The translations under genes were made by a program, and so were the position numbers. This document shows, piece after piece, positions 8,163-18,442 of a stretch of DNA of 64,000 nt; position 1 is the stretch's first letter; every line of letters starts with the position of its first letter. The notes below the pieces were generated by a model. The model made no database searches, was not told where the DNA came from, and saw only the letters and a program-made list of their open reading frames with translations. This stretch comes from Leucobacter allii. Its GTDB lineage: Bacteria; Actinomycetota; Actinomycetes; Actinomycetales; Microbacteriaceae. The DNA is taken from contig NZ_CP095045.1 of the NCBI RefSeq assembly GCF_022919155.1, forward strand, positions 2,976,001-3,040,000, given 5' to 3'.

Positions 8163-8244
8163 GCTGCGGGCGGCCCTCCCGCCCGCCCGCAGTCCCGGCC
8201 GGACGCGCACGACGGCCCGAGGAGAAAGACAGGTCCGCGCAGCG

Positions 8245-9762
8245 ATGGCCAACAGCACCCGCAGCATCGGCGTTCGCGACGCCCTCCGCAGCCCGATGCG
8301 CCTGAGCCGGGAGGTGCTCGCCGGCATCGTGACCACCCTCGCGCTCGTCCCCGAGGTCATCTCCTTCTCGGTGGTCGCGGGCGTCGACCCGATGGTGAGC
8401 CTCGTGGCCTCCGTCGTCCTCGTCCTGGGGATGTCGTTCCTCGGCGGCCGCCCGGGCGTCATCACGGCCGCCGCGGGCTCCGTCGCCCTCGTCGTGGCGC
8501 CCATGACGTCGGCGCACGGCACGGAGTACCTCCTCCCCGCGATCGTGCTCGCCGGTCTCATCCAGGTGGTGTTCGGCCTCACGGGGCTCGCCCGGCTGAT
8601 GCGCTACGTGCCGCGGTCCGTGATGCTGGGCTTCGTCAACGCCCTGGGGATCCTGATCTTCCTCGCGCAGGTCCCGCACGTGCTTCACGGCGGCGGGATC
8701 GGCCTCGCGCTGTTCGGGGCGACGCTCGCGATCGTGCTGCTCCTGCCGCGGCTCACGAAGGCCGTCCCCGCGGCCCTCGTCGCCATCGTGGTCGTCACCG
8801 CCATCACCATGATCTGGCAGTTGCAGGTGCCCGATGTCGCCGACGAGGGGCGGATCGGCGGCGGACTCCCCGGCCTCACCGAGCTCTCGGTGCCGCTCAC
8901 CGCCGAGACGCTCGGGATCATCCTGCCGACCGCGGTGAGCGTCGCCCTCGTGGGCCTCATGGAATCGCTGCTCACCGCGAAACTCGTCGACGAGATCACC
9001 GAGACGCCGTCGCACAAGGGCCGGGAGTCCTGGGGCCTCGGCGTCGCGAACATCCTCGCGGCGGCCTACGGCGGCACCGGCGGCTGCGCGATGATCGGCC
9101 AGACCGTGCTCAACGTGAAGACGAGCGGCGGTCGCACCCGGGTCTCCACCTTCGTGGCCGGGGTGTTCCTGCTCGGCCTCATCACCGCGCTCAGCGATGT
9201 GATGGGGCAGATCCCGATGGTCGCGCTCGCCGCGGTGATGATGGTGGTCGCGGTGACGACGGTCGACTGGCACAGCGTCCGCCCGCGCACGCTGCTGCGC
9301 ATGCCGTTCCCCGAGACGCTCGTGATGCTCGTGACGATCGCCGTCGTCGTGGCCACGGAGAACCTCGCCTACGGCGTCATCGCCGGGGTGCTCCTCGCCA
9401 TGGTCCTCTTCGCGCGCCGCGTGGCCCATGTCATCACCGTCACCCGGGTCGTCGCTGACCCCGGAGGCGACCCCGCCGGCGCCGACGGTGCCGCCGCCGC
9501 GCCGACCGTCCGCTACACGGTGCACGGTCCGCTGTTCTTCGGCAGCAGCAACGATCTCGTCGAGCGCTTCTCGTACGCCGACGATCCGCCTCGCGTCGTC
9601 ATCGATCTCAGCGCCGCTCAGATCTGGGACGCTTCGACGGTCGCCGCGCTCGACTCGGTGGAGCAGCTCTACGCGCGGCATGGCGCGTCCGTGACCATCG
9701 AGGGCCTCGACGAGCGCAGCGACCGCTTCCATCGCCGGCTCACGGGCGAGCTGGGGGCGTGA
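8245..9762 (+). CDS. SulP-family anion transporter with STAS domain
   Basis: A 505-residue SulP/SLC26-type inner-membrane transporter. Ten or more hydrophobic helices span residues ~20-395. GVDPMVSLVASVVLVLGMSF and AAYGGTGGCAMIGQTVLNVK match the conserved SulP core, including the GGTGGCAMIGQ segment seen in short bacterial members. Residues ~410-505 form a cytoplasmic STAS domain (VRYTVHGPLFFGSSNDL, VVIDLSAAQIWDASTVAAL), related to anti-sigma factor antagonists and involved in transport control. The substrate may be sulfate, bicarbonate or another small anion and cannot be fixed from sequence. ATG 8245 is chosen from domain start; the frame opens earlier at 8140 but that part looks non-coding. 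It is divergent from menG. Confidence 0.88.
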   Translation: MANSTRSIGVRDALRSPMRLSREVLAGIVTTLALVPEVISFSVVAGVDPMVSLVASVVLVLGMSFLGGRPGVITAAAGSVALVVAPMTSAHGTEYLLPAIVLAGLIQVVFGLTGLARLMRYVPRSVMLGFVNALGILIFLAQVPHVLHGGGIGLALFGATLAIVLLLPRLTKAVPAALVAIVVVTAITMIWQLQVPDVADEGRIGGGLPGLTELSVPLTAETLGIILPTAVSVALVGLMESLLTAKLVDEITETPSHKGRESWGLGVANILAAAYGGTGGCAMIGQTVLNVKTSGGRTRVSTFVAGVFLLGLITALSDVMGQIPMVALAAVMMVVAVTTVDWHSVRPRTLLRMPFPETLVMLVTIAVVVATENLAYGVIAGVLLAMVLFARRVAHVITVTRVVADPGGDPAGADGAAAAPTVRYTVHGPLFFGSSNDLVERFSYADDPPRVVIDLSAAQIWDASTVAALDSVEQLYARHGASVTIEGLDERSDRFHRRLTGELGA

Positions 9763-9794
9763 GCGCCGCTCCCAGCGCGGGCGAGTAGATTGGG

Positions 9795-11096
9795 ATGGTG
9801 AAGAGCGATTCGAAGGCACCGCGCCTGCATGCGGTGACGCGACTCCTCGACGGCGCCCCCGATCTCATCGGCCTCGCGGATCCCGAGCAGCCGATGCTCT
9901 GGCATCGCGGCGATCGCGGCTGCGTGGGCGTCGGCGAGGTGCTCAGGCTCAGCTTCTCCGGCCCAGATCGCTTCGCCGCCGCGGCGCGGAGCTGGCGCGG
10001 GGTCGCCGAAGCCGCGCGGATCGACGATCCCGTGCGGCTGCCCGGCACCGGGCTCGTGGCGCTCGGCACCTTCGCCTTCGACGATGCGAGCGGCGCGGAG
10101 AGCGTGCTCGTCGTGCCCCGGCTGCTCGTCGCGCGGCATCGCGACCGCTGGTGGGTGACCGAGATCCGTCGCGTGGACGATCCCGCCGCCACGGACGCTC
10201 CGCCGCCCGCGGACGGCACGGGCGCCGCGGCGCTGCCCGCGGCCGCTCCCGAGGGATCGTGGCCTGGCGTCGGCTTCGCCGCGGAGGCCGTGGACGACTA
10301 CCTGTCGGGTGTCCGCGAAGCGGTGGGGCGCATCGACGACGGCGCCTTCGAGAAGGTCGTGCTCGCCCGTCGCATCCGCGGGGAGCTCCCCGCGGGATCC
10401 GATCTCCGGGTGCCGTTGCGCCGCCTGGCCGAGCGCTACCTCGACTGCTGGACCTTCGCGGTGGACGGTCTCGTCGGCGCGAGCCCCGAGACCCTCATCC
10501 GCTCGACGGGAGGCGCGGTCTCCGCGCGCGTGCTCGCGGGCACGCGCGGCAGGCATCCCGAGGACGAGGCGCGCGACGCCCGGGCGCGCGACGAGCTGGT
10601 GACGAGCGCGAAGGAGCAGCACGAGCACGCCTTCGCGGTGCAGAGCGTGGTGACGGCGCTCGCGCCGCACGTGCGGGACCTCAGCACGAGCGAGGAGCCG
10701 TTCCCGCTGCGCCTCCCGAACGTCTGGCACCTCGCGACCGACCTCGGTGCGAGCCTCGACGAGCGCAGCTCGGCGCTCGAGCTCGTCGGTGCGCTGCACC
10801 CGACCGCGGCCGTGGCCGGCACACCGACCTCCGCGGCCGTCGCGGCCATCGCGGAGCTCGAGCCGTTCGACCGCGGCCGCTACTCGGGCGCGGTGGGCTG
10901 GATCGATGCGGCCGGCGACGGCGAGTGGGTCATCGCGCTGCGCTGCGCGCAGCTCGGCGACCCGCAGCCGGGCTCGGGCGCCCGCGCCGTCGTCGCGAGC
11001 GCGGGCGGCGGCATCGTCGCCGGCTCGGATCCCGAGCACGAGCTCGGCGAGACGGTGTCGAAGCTCCGTCCGGTCACCGAGGCGTTCGCCGCATAG
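9795..11096 (+). CDS. menF: Isochorismate synthase (menaquinone biosynthesis)
   Basis: A 433-residue chorismate-utilising enzyme that converts chorismate to isochorismate, the entry step to menaquinone. The C-terminal catalytic half contains AFEKVVLARRIRGEL, LVGASPETLIR, VLAGTRGRHPEDEARD, SAKEQHEHAFAVQSV, LHPTAAVAGTP and FDRGRYSGAVGW, all hallmarks of the MenF/EntC/DhbC group. Isochorismate synthases for siderophores share these motifs. The presence of menD, menE, menA and menG nearby, and of no siderophore genes, favours the menaquinone role. A -10-like TAGATT (9786-9791) ends 3 bases before the ATG, or 6 bases before the GTG at codon 2. No Shine-Dalgarno is visible, so the mRNA may be leaderless. 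Confidence 0.9.
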   Translation: MVKSDSKAPRLHAVTRLLDGAPDLIGLADPEQPMLWHRGDRGCVGVGEVLRLSFSGPDRFAAAARSWRGVAEAARIDDPVRLPGTGLVALGTFAFDDASGAESVLVVPRLLVARHRDRWWVTEIRRVDDPAATDAPPPADGTGAAALPAAAPEGSWPGVGFAAEAVDDYLSGVREAVGRIDDGAFEKVVLARRIRGELPAGSDLRVPLRRLAERYLDCWTFAVDGLVGASPETLIRSTGGAVSARVLAGTRGRHPEDEARDARARDELVTSAKEQHEHAFAVQSVVTALAPHVRDLSTSEEPFPLRLPNVWHLATDLGASLDERSSALELVGALHPTAAVAGTPTSAAVAAIAELEPFDRGRYSGAVGWIDAAGDGEWVIALRCAQLGDPQPGSGARAVVASAGGGIVAGSDPEHELGETVSKLRPVTEAFAA

Positions 11097-11108
11097 CCCG
11101 CGGGCCGC

Positions 11109-11138
11109 CCCTGAGCCCGGCCGCCGCGCCGCTCAGGG
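11109..11138. terminator. Bidirectional hairpin between menF and ppk2
   Basis: CCCTGAGC (11109-11116) pairs perfectly with GCTCAGGG (11131-11138) across a GC-rich 14-base loop, between two convergent genes. The ppk2 stop codon lies inside the right arm. There is no U-run, as is common for actinobacterial terminators. Confidence 0.5.
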
Positions 11139-12002
11139 CCAGCGCAGTCCGAGCGTCGCCTCGACGCGGGCGCGCTCCGCGGCGACGTCGAAGCCGGGAT
11201 CGGGCCACCGGGGATCGATGCGCTGCAGCTCGCCGATCACGATCCGCTGCACGGCGGCTCGGGCGTACCACTTCGCGTTCGCCGGGACGACGAACCAGGG
11301 CGCGCTCGGCGCGTCGCTGCGCGCGATCGCGGCGCCGAAGGCCTCCATGTAGGCCGCCCAGTGCACCCGCTCCTCGACGTCGCCCGCGTTGTACTTCCAG
11401 TGCTTCTCGGGGTCGTCGAGCCGCGAGAGGAGGCGCTCGGCCTGCTCCTCGGGCGAGATGTGCAGCATGATCTTCACGATCCGCCCGCCGTCCTCGACGA
11501 AGCGCCGCTCGAAGTCGACGATCGCGCCGTAGCGGCGCTCGATCTCCTCGGGCGGCGCGAGGCCGCGCACGCGCTGGATGAGCACGTCCTCGTAGTGCGA
11601 GCGGTCGAACACGCCGATCACGCCGGGGCCGGGCAGTCGGCGCTCGACCCGCCAGAGGAAGTCGTGCGCCCGCTCCTCGGCGGTCGGGGCCTTGAACGCG
11701 GTGAGGCGCAACCCGTAGGGCTCGACAAGGGAGAAGACGTGGTTGACGATGCCGCCCTTGCCCGCCGCATCCATGGCCTGGAGCACGACGAGCAGCCGAT
11801 CCGGCGCGCCGAGACGGCTCTGGGCGAAGAGCTTCTCCTGCAGACCGCGCAGCTCCTGGGCGGCGCGGGCGAGCTCCGCGATCCCGCCTTTCTTGCCCCC
11901 GGAGGTCCCCGGTGTCGCTGCCGGATCGACATCGCCGAGGGCGAAGCCCTCACGGACCCGGAGCAGCTCGCCCGGATCCGCCTCCCAGAATGCACCCGAC
12001 AT
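11133..12002 (-). CDS. ppk2: Polyphosphate kinase 2 family protein
   Basis: A 289-residue PPK2-family phosphotransferase, which moves phosphate between polyphosphate and nucleoside mono- or diphosphates. The Walker A-like LLVVLQAMDAAGKGGIVNHV and Walker B-like GVIGVFDRSHYEDVLIQRV are both clear. HDFLWRVERRLPGPG forms the conserved lid region, and HWKYNAGDVEERVHW is the family C-terminal motif. The frame is open up to 12128, but ATG 12002 (MSGAFWEADPG) has AGGAAGGGCGG in front and fits the ~270-300 residue family size. Sequence alone does not show whether AMP, GDP or ADP is the acceptor. It is monocistronic. Confidence 0.9.
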   Translation of the reverse strand: MSGAFWEADPGELLRVREGFALGDVDPAATPGTSGGKKGGIAELARAAQELRGLQEKLFAQSRLGAPDRLLVVLQAMDAAGKGGIVNHVFSLVEPYGLRLTAFKAPTAEERAHDFLWRVERRLPGPGVIGVFDRSHYEDVLIQRVRGLAPPEEIERRYGAIVDFERRFVEDGGRIVKIMLHISPEEQAERLLSRLDDPEKHWKYNAGDVEERVHWAAYMEAFGAAIARSDAPSAPWFVVPANAKWYARAAVQRIVIGELQRIDPRWPDPGFDVAAERARVEATLGLRWP

Positions 12003-12085
12003 GCGCCCGCCCTTCCTCGTGGCCGTCACCCCCACTGTAGGGGCAGCGTCCGGCCGGGCGGGAGTCCCCGGGCGGCGCGCATGCC

Positions 12086-12151
12086 GTCGGAGATGCGGTT
12101 TCGGTGCGTCCGCCCGCGCGGATCGCATCTCACCGAAACCGCATCTCCGAC
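12086..12151. repeat. Dispersed palindromic element, copy A
   Basis: A perfect 21-bp inverted repeat (arms 12086-12106 and 12131-12151, 24-base loop) with the core GATGCGGTTTCGGTG. It begins 35 bases after the stop codon of the M20 peptidase (minus strand). The same core recurs at about 14.9, 15.0, 47.5 and 55.1 kb, always in intergenic DNA downstream of a gene. It could act as a terminator or be a REP-like mobile repeat. Confidence 0.8.
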
Positions 12152-12186
12152 CGGGCGCGCGGCGGGATCTCGAGCACCCGCGGTCT

Positions 12187-13476
12187 TCAGGAGCTCCGCT
12201 CGGCCTCCTCGACCCCGCACCAGGAGGCGAGGAACAGCGCCATCGACTGCGTGCAGCGGCGGATCGACTCGATGCTCACCCGCTCGTCGAAACCGTGGAT
12301 GTTCTCGGACACGGGTCCGTAGACGAGCGTCGGCATGTCCCCGTAGTTCACGAAGACGCGCCCGTCGAGGTATCCGGGGGTCGTGAAGCTCGTGAGCTCG
12401 CGGTCGAAGGCCGCGCGGTGCGTCTCCTCGAGCAGGCCCTCGGCGTCGCTCCCGGGCTCGAGCACATAGCCCTCGGCGTAGAAGCCGTCGGGCGTCAGCC
12501 CGACCTCGAAGGGCCGGGGCGAGGCGGTGCGCGCGGCCCGCTCGACGCACGCGACGATCTCGCCCCAGGCGTCGTCGGCGGTCGTGCCCGGGTAGGTGGC
12601 GACCCGCACCTGCAGCTCGCACCACGCCGGGACGCTCGAGGGCCAGTCGCCGCCGCGGATGCCGCCGATGTTGAAGTTGATGGGGTGGTCGAGATCCTCG
12701 AAATAGCGGTGCTCGCTGCGTCGGGCGTTCCAATCGGCCTCGAGCCCGCGGAGCGCCGCGATGACCTCGTACGCGGCATCGATGGCGTTGAAGCCGTTCG
12801 CCATCTCGCGCGGGTGCGTGGGGCTCCCGGTCACGCGGACGGTGAACCAGAGCACGCCGACGTTCGCGCGCACGAGAGCGTCCTCCTCCGGCTCGGAGAT
12901 GATCACCGCGTCCGCCGTGTAGCCGCGCAGCAGCGCCGCGAGCGAGCCGTTGCCGGTGCACTCCTCCTCGACGACCGACTGCAGGTGGACGCGTCCGGTG
13001 AGGGAGAGACCGGCCGCGCCGATCGCTTCGAAGGCGAACAGGTTCGCGATGAGCCCGGCCTTCATATCGCCGGCGCCGCGCCCGTACATCCACCCGTCGC
13101 GGATCTCGGCGTCCCACGGCGAGCGCGACCACTGCTCCTGGGGCCCCTCGGGCACCACGTCGATGTGCCCGTTGAGGATCAGCGAGCGGCCGACCTCCCG
13201 GGCGGGCCGGTACGTGCCGACGACGTTGGTCATGGCGCCGTAGTCGACCGTGGCCCGCCCGAAGCCCGGATGCGCGCGGAGCTCGGGCGAATCGATGGTC
13301 CAGCGGTCGATCTCGAGACCGAGCTCCCGGAGTCCGCGTTCGACGAGATCCTGCGCGGGCTCCTCGCCGGCGCGCAGCGACGGCGAGGCGACGAGCTCCG
13401 CGGTGCGCTCGAGCTGGGCGTCGAAGCGGGCGTCGACGGCCGCCAGGATGCGCTCGACGATTTCAGTGGGGATCAT
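12187..13476 (-). CDS. M20-family metallopeptidase/deacylase (ArgE/DapE-like)
   Basis: A 429-residue zinc amidohydrolase. The metal and catalytic signature is present: LILNGHIDVVPEG (His, Asp), YGRGAGDMKAGL (bridging Asp), VVEEECTGNGS (catalytic Glu and ligand Glu) and the C-terminal SENIHGFDERV (His ligand). The middle portion (residues ~200-330) is the dimerisation domain (GSPTHPREMANGFNAIDAAY). The family includes acetylornithine deacetylase, succinyl-diaminopimelate desuccinylase and N-acyl amino acid amidases; this member cannot be placed more precisely. AGAGGACC precedes the ATG. The PucR-type regulator gene lies just upstream on the same strand, 124 bases away, and might control it (inference). 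Confidence 0.85.
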   Translation of the reverse strand: MIPTEIVERILAAVDARFDAQLERTAELVASPSLRAGEEPAQDLVERGLRELGLEIDRWTIDSPELRAHPGFGRATVDYGAMTNVVGTYRPAREVGRSLILNGHIDVVPEGPQEQWSRSPWDAEIRDGWMYGRGAGDMKAGLIANLFAFEAIGAAGLSLTGRVHLQSVVEEECTGNGSLAALLRGYTADAVIISEPEEDALVRANVGVLWFTVRVTGSPTHPREMANGFNAIDAAYEVIAALRGLEADWNARRSEHRYFEDLDHPINFNIGGIRGGDWPSSVPAWCELQVRVATYPGTTADDAWGEIVACVERAARTASPRPFEVGLTPDGFYAEGYVLEPGSDAEGLLEETHRAAFDRELTSFTTPGYLDGRVFVNYGDMPTLVYGPVSENIHGFDERVSIESIRRCTQSMALFLASWCGVEEAERSS

Positions 13477-13600
13477 GGGCGGGGTCCTCTCGGCTCGATG
13501 CGGCGGCGGGCGGCGCGGCGCCCGCGATCCGAGCCTAGGCGCGGCCCGCGAGGCGCGGAGTGTCAGAACGCCGCCGATCCCGCCGCCGCCGTGTTGATCC

Positions 13601-14713
13601 TCACACCTCGGCGATCTCGGCGAGCATCACCGCCGCGATCGCAGCATCCGCGGGCACCGTGACGTCGAGCCCGGTGAGATCCTGGAACGCCCGGAGGCGC
13701 TTGAACACGGTGTTGCGGTGCAGGAACAGCTCCTCGCCCGCCTCCTTCACGGAGCCGCGGCGCATGAAGGCGCGGAGGGTCTCTGCGAGCCTGAGGCGCT
13801 CCTCGGCCGGGGCGCGGCGCCAGTCCCCCAGGAGCTCCTCCTCGAAGCCCGCGAACAGGGTCAGCGCGCGCTCCTGGAGCAGTGCAGGGAACGCCTCGCG
13901 CGCCGAGAGGATCCGGTTCGCCCGGCCGAGCGCGCTGATCCGGCGGGTCAGGGCGGCCGCTGGAGCGAGCGCGGCGACGCCGTGGACGCGGGCGACGCGG
14001 GCGCCCGCGACATCGCGGACCGCGAGGGACCAGTCGACGCTCCCGCGCCGAGCCCGGAAGGCGTGGACGAGGTCGTCGTCCTCGTAGACCCAGAGCGCCT
14101 GCTCCGCGAGGCTCCGGCGCAGCTCCTCCGCGACGCCGTCGGAGGCGAGCGAGACGAGCTCGTACCGCTGCTCGAACGGCAGCGCGAGGGTCTCCGCCGC
14201 GGCGCGCAGCTCCTCCTCCGCGGCGGCCCCCGAGAAGATGCGGGCGAGGGCGCGCTCGCGGGCGGTCCGATGGAAGCGCGCCATGGTCTGCGTCTCGTCG
14301 AGGAACGCGGCCTGCACCTCCGTCGCGTATCCCTCGACGACGGTGAGCACGCGCTCGCCGCCGGCGACGAGCGCGTCGACGAGGTCGGGCTGGGCAGCCC
14401 GGTGCAGCGCGCGCCAGAGCAGGCGGAAGTTGATCCTGACCCCTTCCGCGAATTGCTCGACCCGCATGCCCTGGCGCGCCCGCCGCCGCCCGAGCGCCTC
14501 GGGGAACGCGGAGGACGCAGCCCCTTCGGGATCGGCGAGTCGGTCGAGGAAGAGGTCGAAGGCCTGCAGCGCGGTGCGCTCGATGTCCGCCTGCGGCACC
14601 TCGCCGTCCGCGTAGCCGCCGTGCGTCCGCAGTTCGTCGAGGAACTCCGCGAGCAGCTCGGGGATCTGCGCGCGGACGCGATCGAGCAGCTGCGCCCATC
14701 CGGTGTCTGACAT
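13601..14713 (-). CDS. PucR/CdaR-type helix-turn-helix regulator
   Basis: A 370-residue regulator. The last ~60 residues carry the PucR-type helix-turn-helix: LAETLRAFMRRGSVKEAGEE, then LFLHRNTVFKRLRAFQDLTG. The N-terminal ~170 residues are helical (a sensor-like RsbRD/GGDEF-like region in related proteins), and a central segment (YELVSLASDG...WSLAVRDVAGARVARV) resembles the GGDEF-like module of the family. Such proteins control purine, sugar-acid or amino-acid catabolism. The downstream M20 peptidase, read from the same strand, is the most obvious candidate target. The ATG at 14713 is preceded by GAATGAAGG. The first bases overlap nothing, and the repeat-rich region lies upstream. Confidence 0.8.
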   Translation of the reverse strand: MSDTGWAQLLDRVRAQIPELLAEFLDELRTHGGYADGEVPQADIERTALQAFDLFLDRLADPEGAASSAFPEALGRRRARQGMRVEQFAEGVRINFRLLWRALHRAAQPDLVDALVAGGERVLTVVEGYATEVQAAFLDETQTMARFHRTARERALARIFSGAAAEEELRAAAETLALPFEQRYELVSLASDGVAEELRRSLAEQALWVYEDDDLVHAFRARRGSVDWSLAVRDVAGARVARVHGVAALAPAAALTRRISALGRANRILSAREAFPALLQERALTLFAGFEEELLGDWRRAPAEERLRLAETLRAFMRRGSVKEAGEELFLHRNTVFKRLRAFQDLTGLDVTVPADAAIAAVMLAEIAEV

Positions 14714-14859
14714 GCCTTCATTCTCGCGCGTCCGCTCCGCCGCGCGCTCCGCCGCCGTTCGTTCGGCCGCCAGGCGCTCCGCCGCCAGCCGCTCCGCCGC
14801 CGTTCGTTCGGCATTCAGACGCTCCGCCGCCAGCCGCTCCGCCGCCGCACACTCCGCCG

Positions 14860-14947
14860 CCGCACGTTCCGTGACGGATGCGGCGTCCGTGAGCCCTCAA
14901 ACGCGAATCACGACTCACCGAAGCCGCATCACCGACCGAACGTGCGG
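14860..14947. repeat. Dispersed palindromic element, copy B
   Basis: The left arm (14860-14893) and right arm (14914-14947) are imperfect inverted repeats. The right arm has the standard core CTCACCGAAGCCGCATC. The left arm carries the variant GGATGCGGCGTCCGTGAG, with two changes relative to a perfect match. The arms extend outward to CGCACGTTC/GAACGTGCG. Confidence 0.7.
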
Positions 14948-14983
14948 TCTTCACGCGTTCCGCGCCCCCGCGCCCTCCGCCGC

Positions 14984-15070
14984 CGCGCGTTCCGTGAGGG
15001 ATGCGGCGTCCGTGAGCCCGCAAACGGCGAATGCTGCTCACCGAAGCCGCATCCACGACCGAACGTGCGG
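14984..15070. repeat. Dispersed palindromic element, copy C
   Basis: The left arm (14984-15016) and right arm (15037-15070) match copy B closely, including the same variant left core (GGATGCGGCGTCCGTGAG) and the standard right core. The shared changes suggest that B and C arose by local duplication. The pair ends about 170 bases beyond the menD stop. Confidence 0.7.
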
Positions 15071-15243
15071 GGCGGCGCGCACACGCGGAGCGGGGCGCAC
15101 ACGCGGAGCGGGGCGGCGCGAGGCGCGCGGGCACGGAGGCAGGCAAGACCGGAGCGGCGAGCCGAGGCGCACGCAGCAGGCGGGCCCGCGCCGGCCACGC
15201 ATCAGGCCGCACCGGCGGCGGGCCTGCCTGAGCCGATACTGCG

Positions 15244-17147
<1,904 letters not shown>

Positions 17148-17151
<4 letters not shown>

Positions 17152-17693
17152 TGCGCGGCCGCGTCGCCGTCGGCGCGTTTGCCGGGCTCCCCGGGCGCCG
17201 CCGGGCCATCCGCCTGATCGCCCTCGGCGTCGGGCTCGGCGGGCGAATCGGCCGTCCCCGCGTCGGAAGCTCCGGACGCCGCGCCGCCGGGCGCGGGACC
17301 CTGCGGCCGGACGCCCCCGGGATCGGCCGTCTCCGATGCGGGATCGGCGCCCGATCCCGGGCGCTCGCCGGGGAAGGTCTCGTTGTCGAGCTCGCGGAGG
17401 CGCTCCTCGAGATCGCGCATGTGCGTGTCGAGGTCGCTGCTCGACATCCGCGTGCCGGCGAAGCGCGGATCGTCGTCCGGCGCGGGCCTCGCCCGACCCG
17501 GCGCGGCGGCCGATCCCTTGCCCACGAAGAACCACAGGATGCCGCCGACCACGGGCAGCACGACGATGAGCACCACCCAGACGGGCTTGCCCACGCCCCG
17601 CGCGCGCGATCCGTCGGTCATCGCCGCATCGACGAGCGCATACAGCGTGAATGCCACGGCGATGACGATCCCGATAATCACGAATCGCACCAT
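17148..17693 (-). CDS. PLDc_N-type small membrane protein with acidic/Pro-rich tail
   Basis: A 181-residue protein. Residues 1-60 contain two membrane helices (FVIIGIVIAVAFTLYALVDA and VWVVLIVVLPVVGGILWFFV) of the PLDc_N (phospholipase D-nuclease N-terminal) type found in many small actinobacterial membrane proteins. Family members usually stop soon after. Here ~110 residues of hydrophilic, Asp/Glu/Pro/Gly-rich sequence follow, including a short helical segment (SSSDLDTHMRDLEERLREL). The gene is coupled to menD by a GTGA overlap and diverges from the DUF4229 gene. A PLDc_N protein next to menaquinone genes is common in actinobacteria as far as I recall; its function is unknown. ATG 17693 is chosen from the membrane segment. 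Confidence 0.75.
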
Positions 17694-17790
17694 ACCGTCA
17701 TCGTACCCGTCCCACCAGGGAGCCGGCCGTCCGCGGCTGCCGTGCGGGCGGCGGAGCCCGGGCCCAGGCTCCGCGGGTACACTCGAGCGG

Positions 17791-18276
17791 GTGAAACGCA
17801 CCCGCTCCGCCTGGATCACCTACACGGTTCTGCGACTCGTCTTCTTCGCCGTGCCGTTCGCCCTCGTCTACGTGCTGGGCCTGGCGCTGCGGTTCTCCAT
17901 GATGACGGCCGCGCTCGTCGCCGCGGTCTTCGCCGCGCTCATCGGCATCTCGCTCTCGGTGCTGCTGCTCTCGAAGCCGCGGAGCATCGCCGCGGAGAGC
18001 ATCCACGACTGGCGCAACCGGGATCGCACCGCCGACGACATCGCCGAGGATGCGGCGCTCGACGGCGACGCCGAGATCCGCCCGGAAGCAGCGACGGAGG
18101 ACGCGGCGGCGGAGGACACGGCGGCGGATGACGCGGCGGAAGTCGCGGCAGCGGGACACGCAGCTGCGGAAGATGCGGCAGCGGAACACACAGCTGCGGA
18201 AGGCGCGACAGCGGGAGACGCAGCGGCGAGCCGCGGGCGGACGGCGGCCGACGCGGATCCCGACGCGCGCGCCTGA
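17791..18276 (+). CDS. DUF4229-type membrane protein with Ala/Glu-rich repeat tail
   Basis: A 161-residue protein. The first ~80 residues hold two membrane helices (LRLVFFAVPFALVYVLGLAL and AALVAAVFAALIGISLSVLL) followed by KPRSIAAESIHDWRNRDRTADDIAEDAALD, the pattern of DUF4229 proteins encoded beside menaquinone genes in many actinobacteria. The last ~65 residues are low-complexity repeats such as AAEDAAAEDTAADDAA, encoded by short near-identical units (18100-18235). The GTG at 17791 has GAGCGG just before it. A -10-like TACACT (17778-17783) ends 7 bases ahead, so the mRNA may be nearly leaderless. Function is unknown. Confidence 0.75.
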   Translation: MKRTRSAWITYTVLRLVFFAVPFALVYVLGLALRFSMMTAALVAAVFAALIGISLSVLLLSKPRSIAAESIHDWRNRDRTADDIAEDAALDGDAEIRPEAATEDAAAEDTAADDAAEVAAAGHAAAEDAAAEHTAAEGATAGDAAASRGRTAADADPDARA

Positions 18277-18324
18277 CTCCCCCAAACGCATGACGCCCGC
18301 GCGCACCTGACTCCCGCACGCGCA

Positions 18325-18353
18325 GGAATCCCGCATGCGCAATGGCGTATGTT
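18325..18353 (+). promoter_or_regulatory. Candidate promoter for the SBP-VWA/TelA operon
   Basis: GGAATC (18325-18330) and CGTATGTT (18346-18353) are separated by 15 bases. The pair resembles an ECF-sigma promoter (GGAA...CGTA), but TATGTT (18348-18353) could also be an ordinary -10. It lies 90 bases before the GTG start. Low confidence. Confidence 0.25.
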
Positions 18354-18442
18354 GGTTCCCAGGGTGTGGCGTCGCTCGCGTCGCCGGCCCTGCGCCGCCG
18401 GTGTCGATCGCGCATCGGGGCCGGACTCGAGGGGAGCGCAAC

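Larger units (their letters stand above)
14714..15243. other. 530-base repeat-rich intergenic region
   Basis: No convincing gene lies between the PucR regulator and menD. Bases 14726-14870 are made of imperfect ~15-base direct repeats around CGCTCCGCCGCC(A/G) alternating with CGTTCGTTCGGC. Two copies of the dispersed palindrome follow (14860-15070). Two near-identical 18-base units ending CACACGCGGAGCGG lie at 15070-15115. A forward open frame across the region (14703-15353) encodes mostly Arg/Ser/Ala repeats, has no Shine-Dalgarno and runs into menD antisense, so it is not annotated. Confidence 0.7.

Noticed and set aside
8140..8244. N-terminal extension of the SulP protein
   Set aside because: The extra 35 residues are Arg/Pro-rich, precede the transporter fold and cover the probable -10 element.
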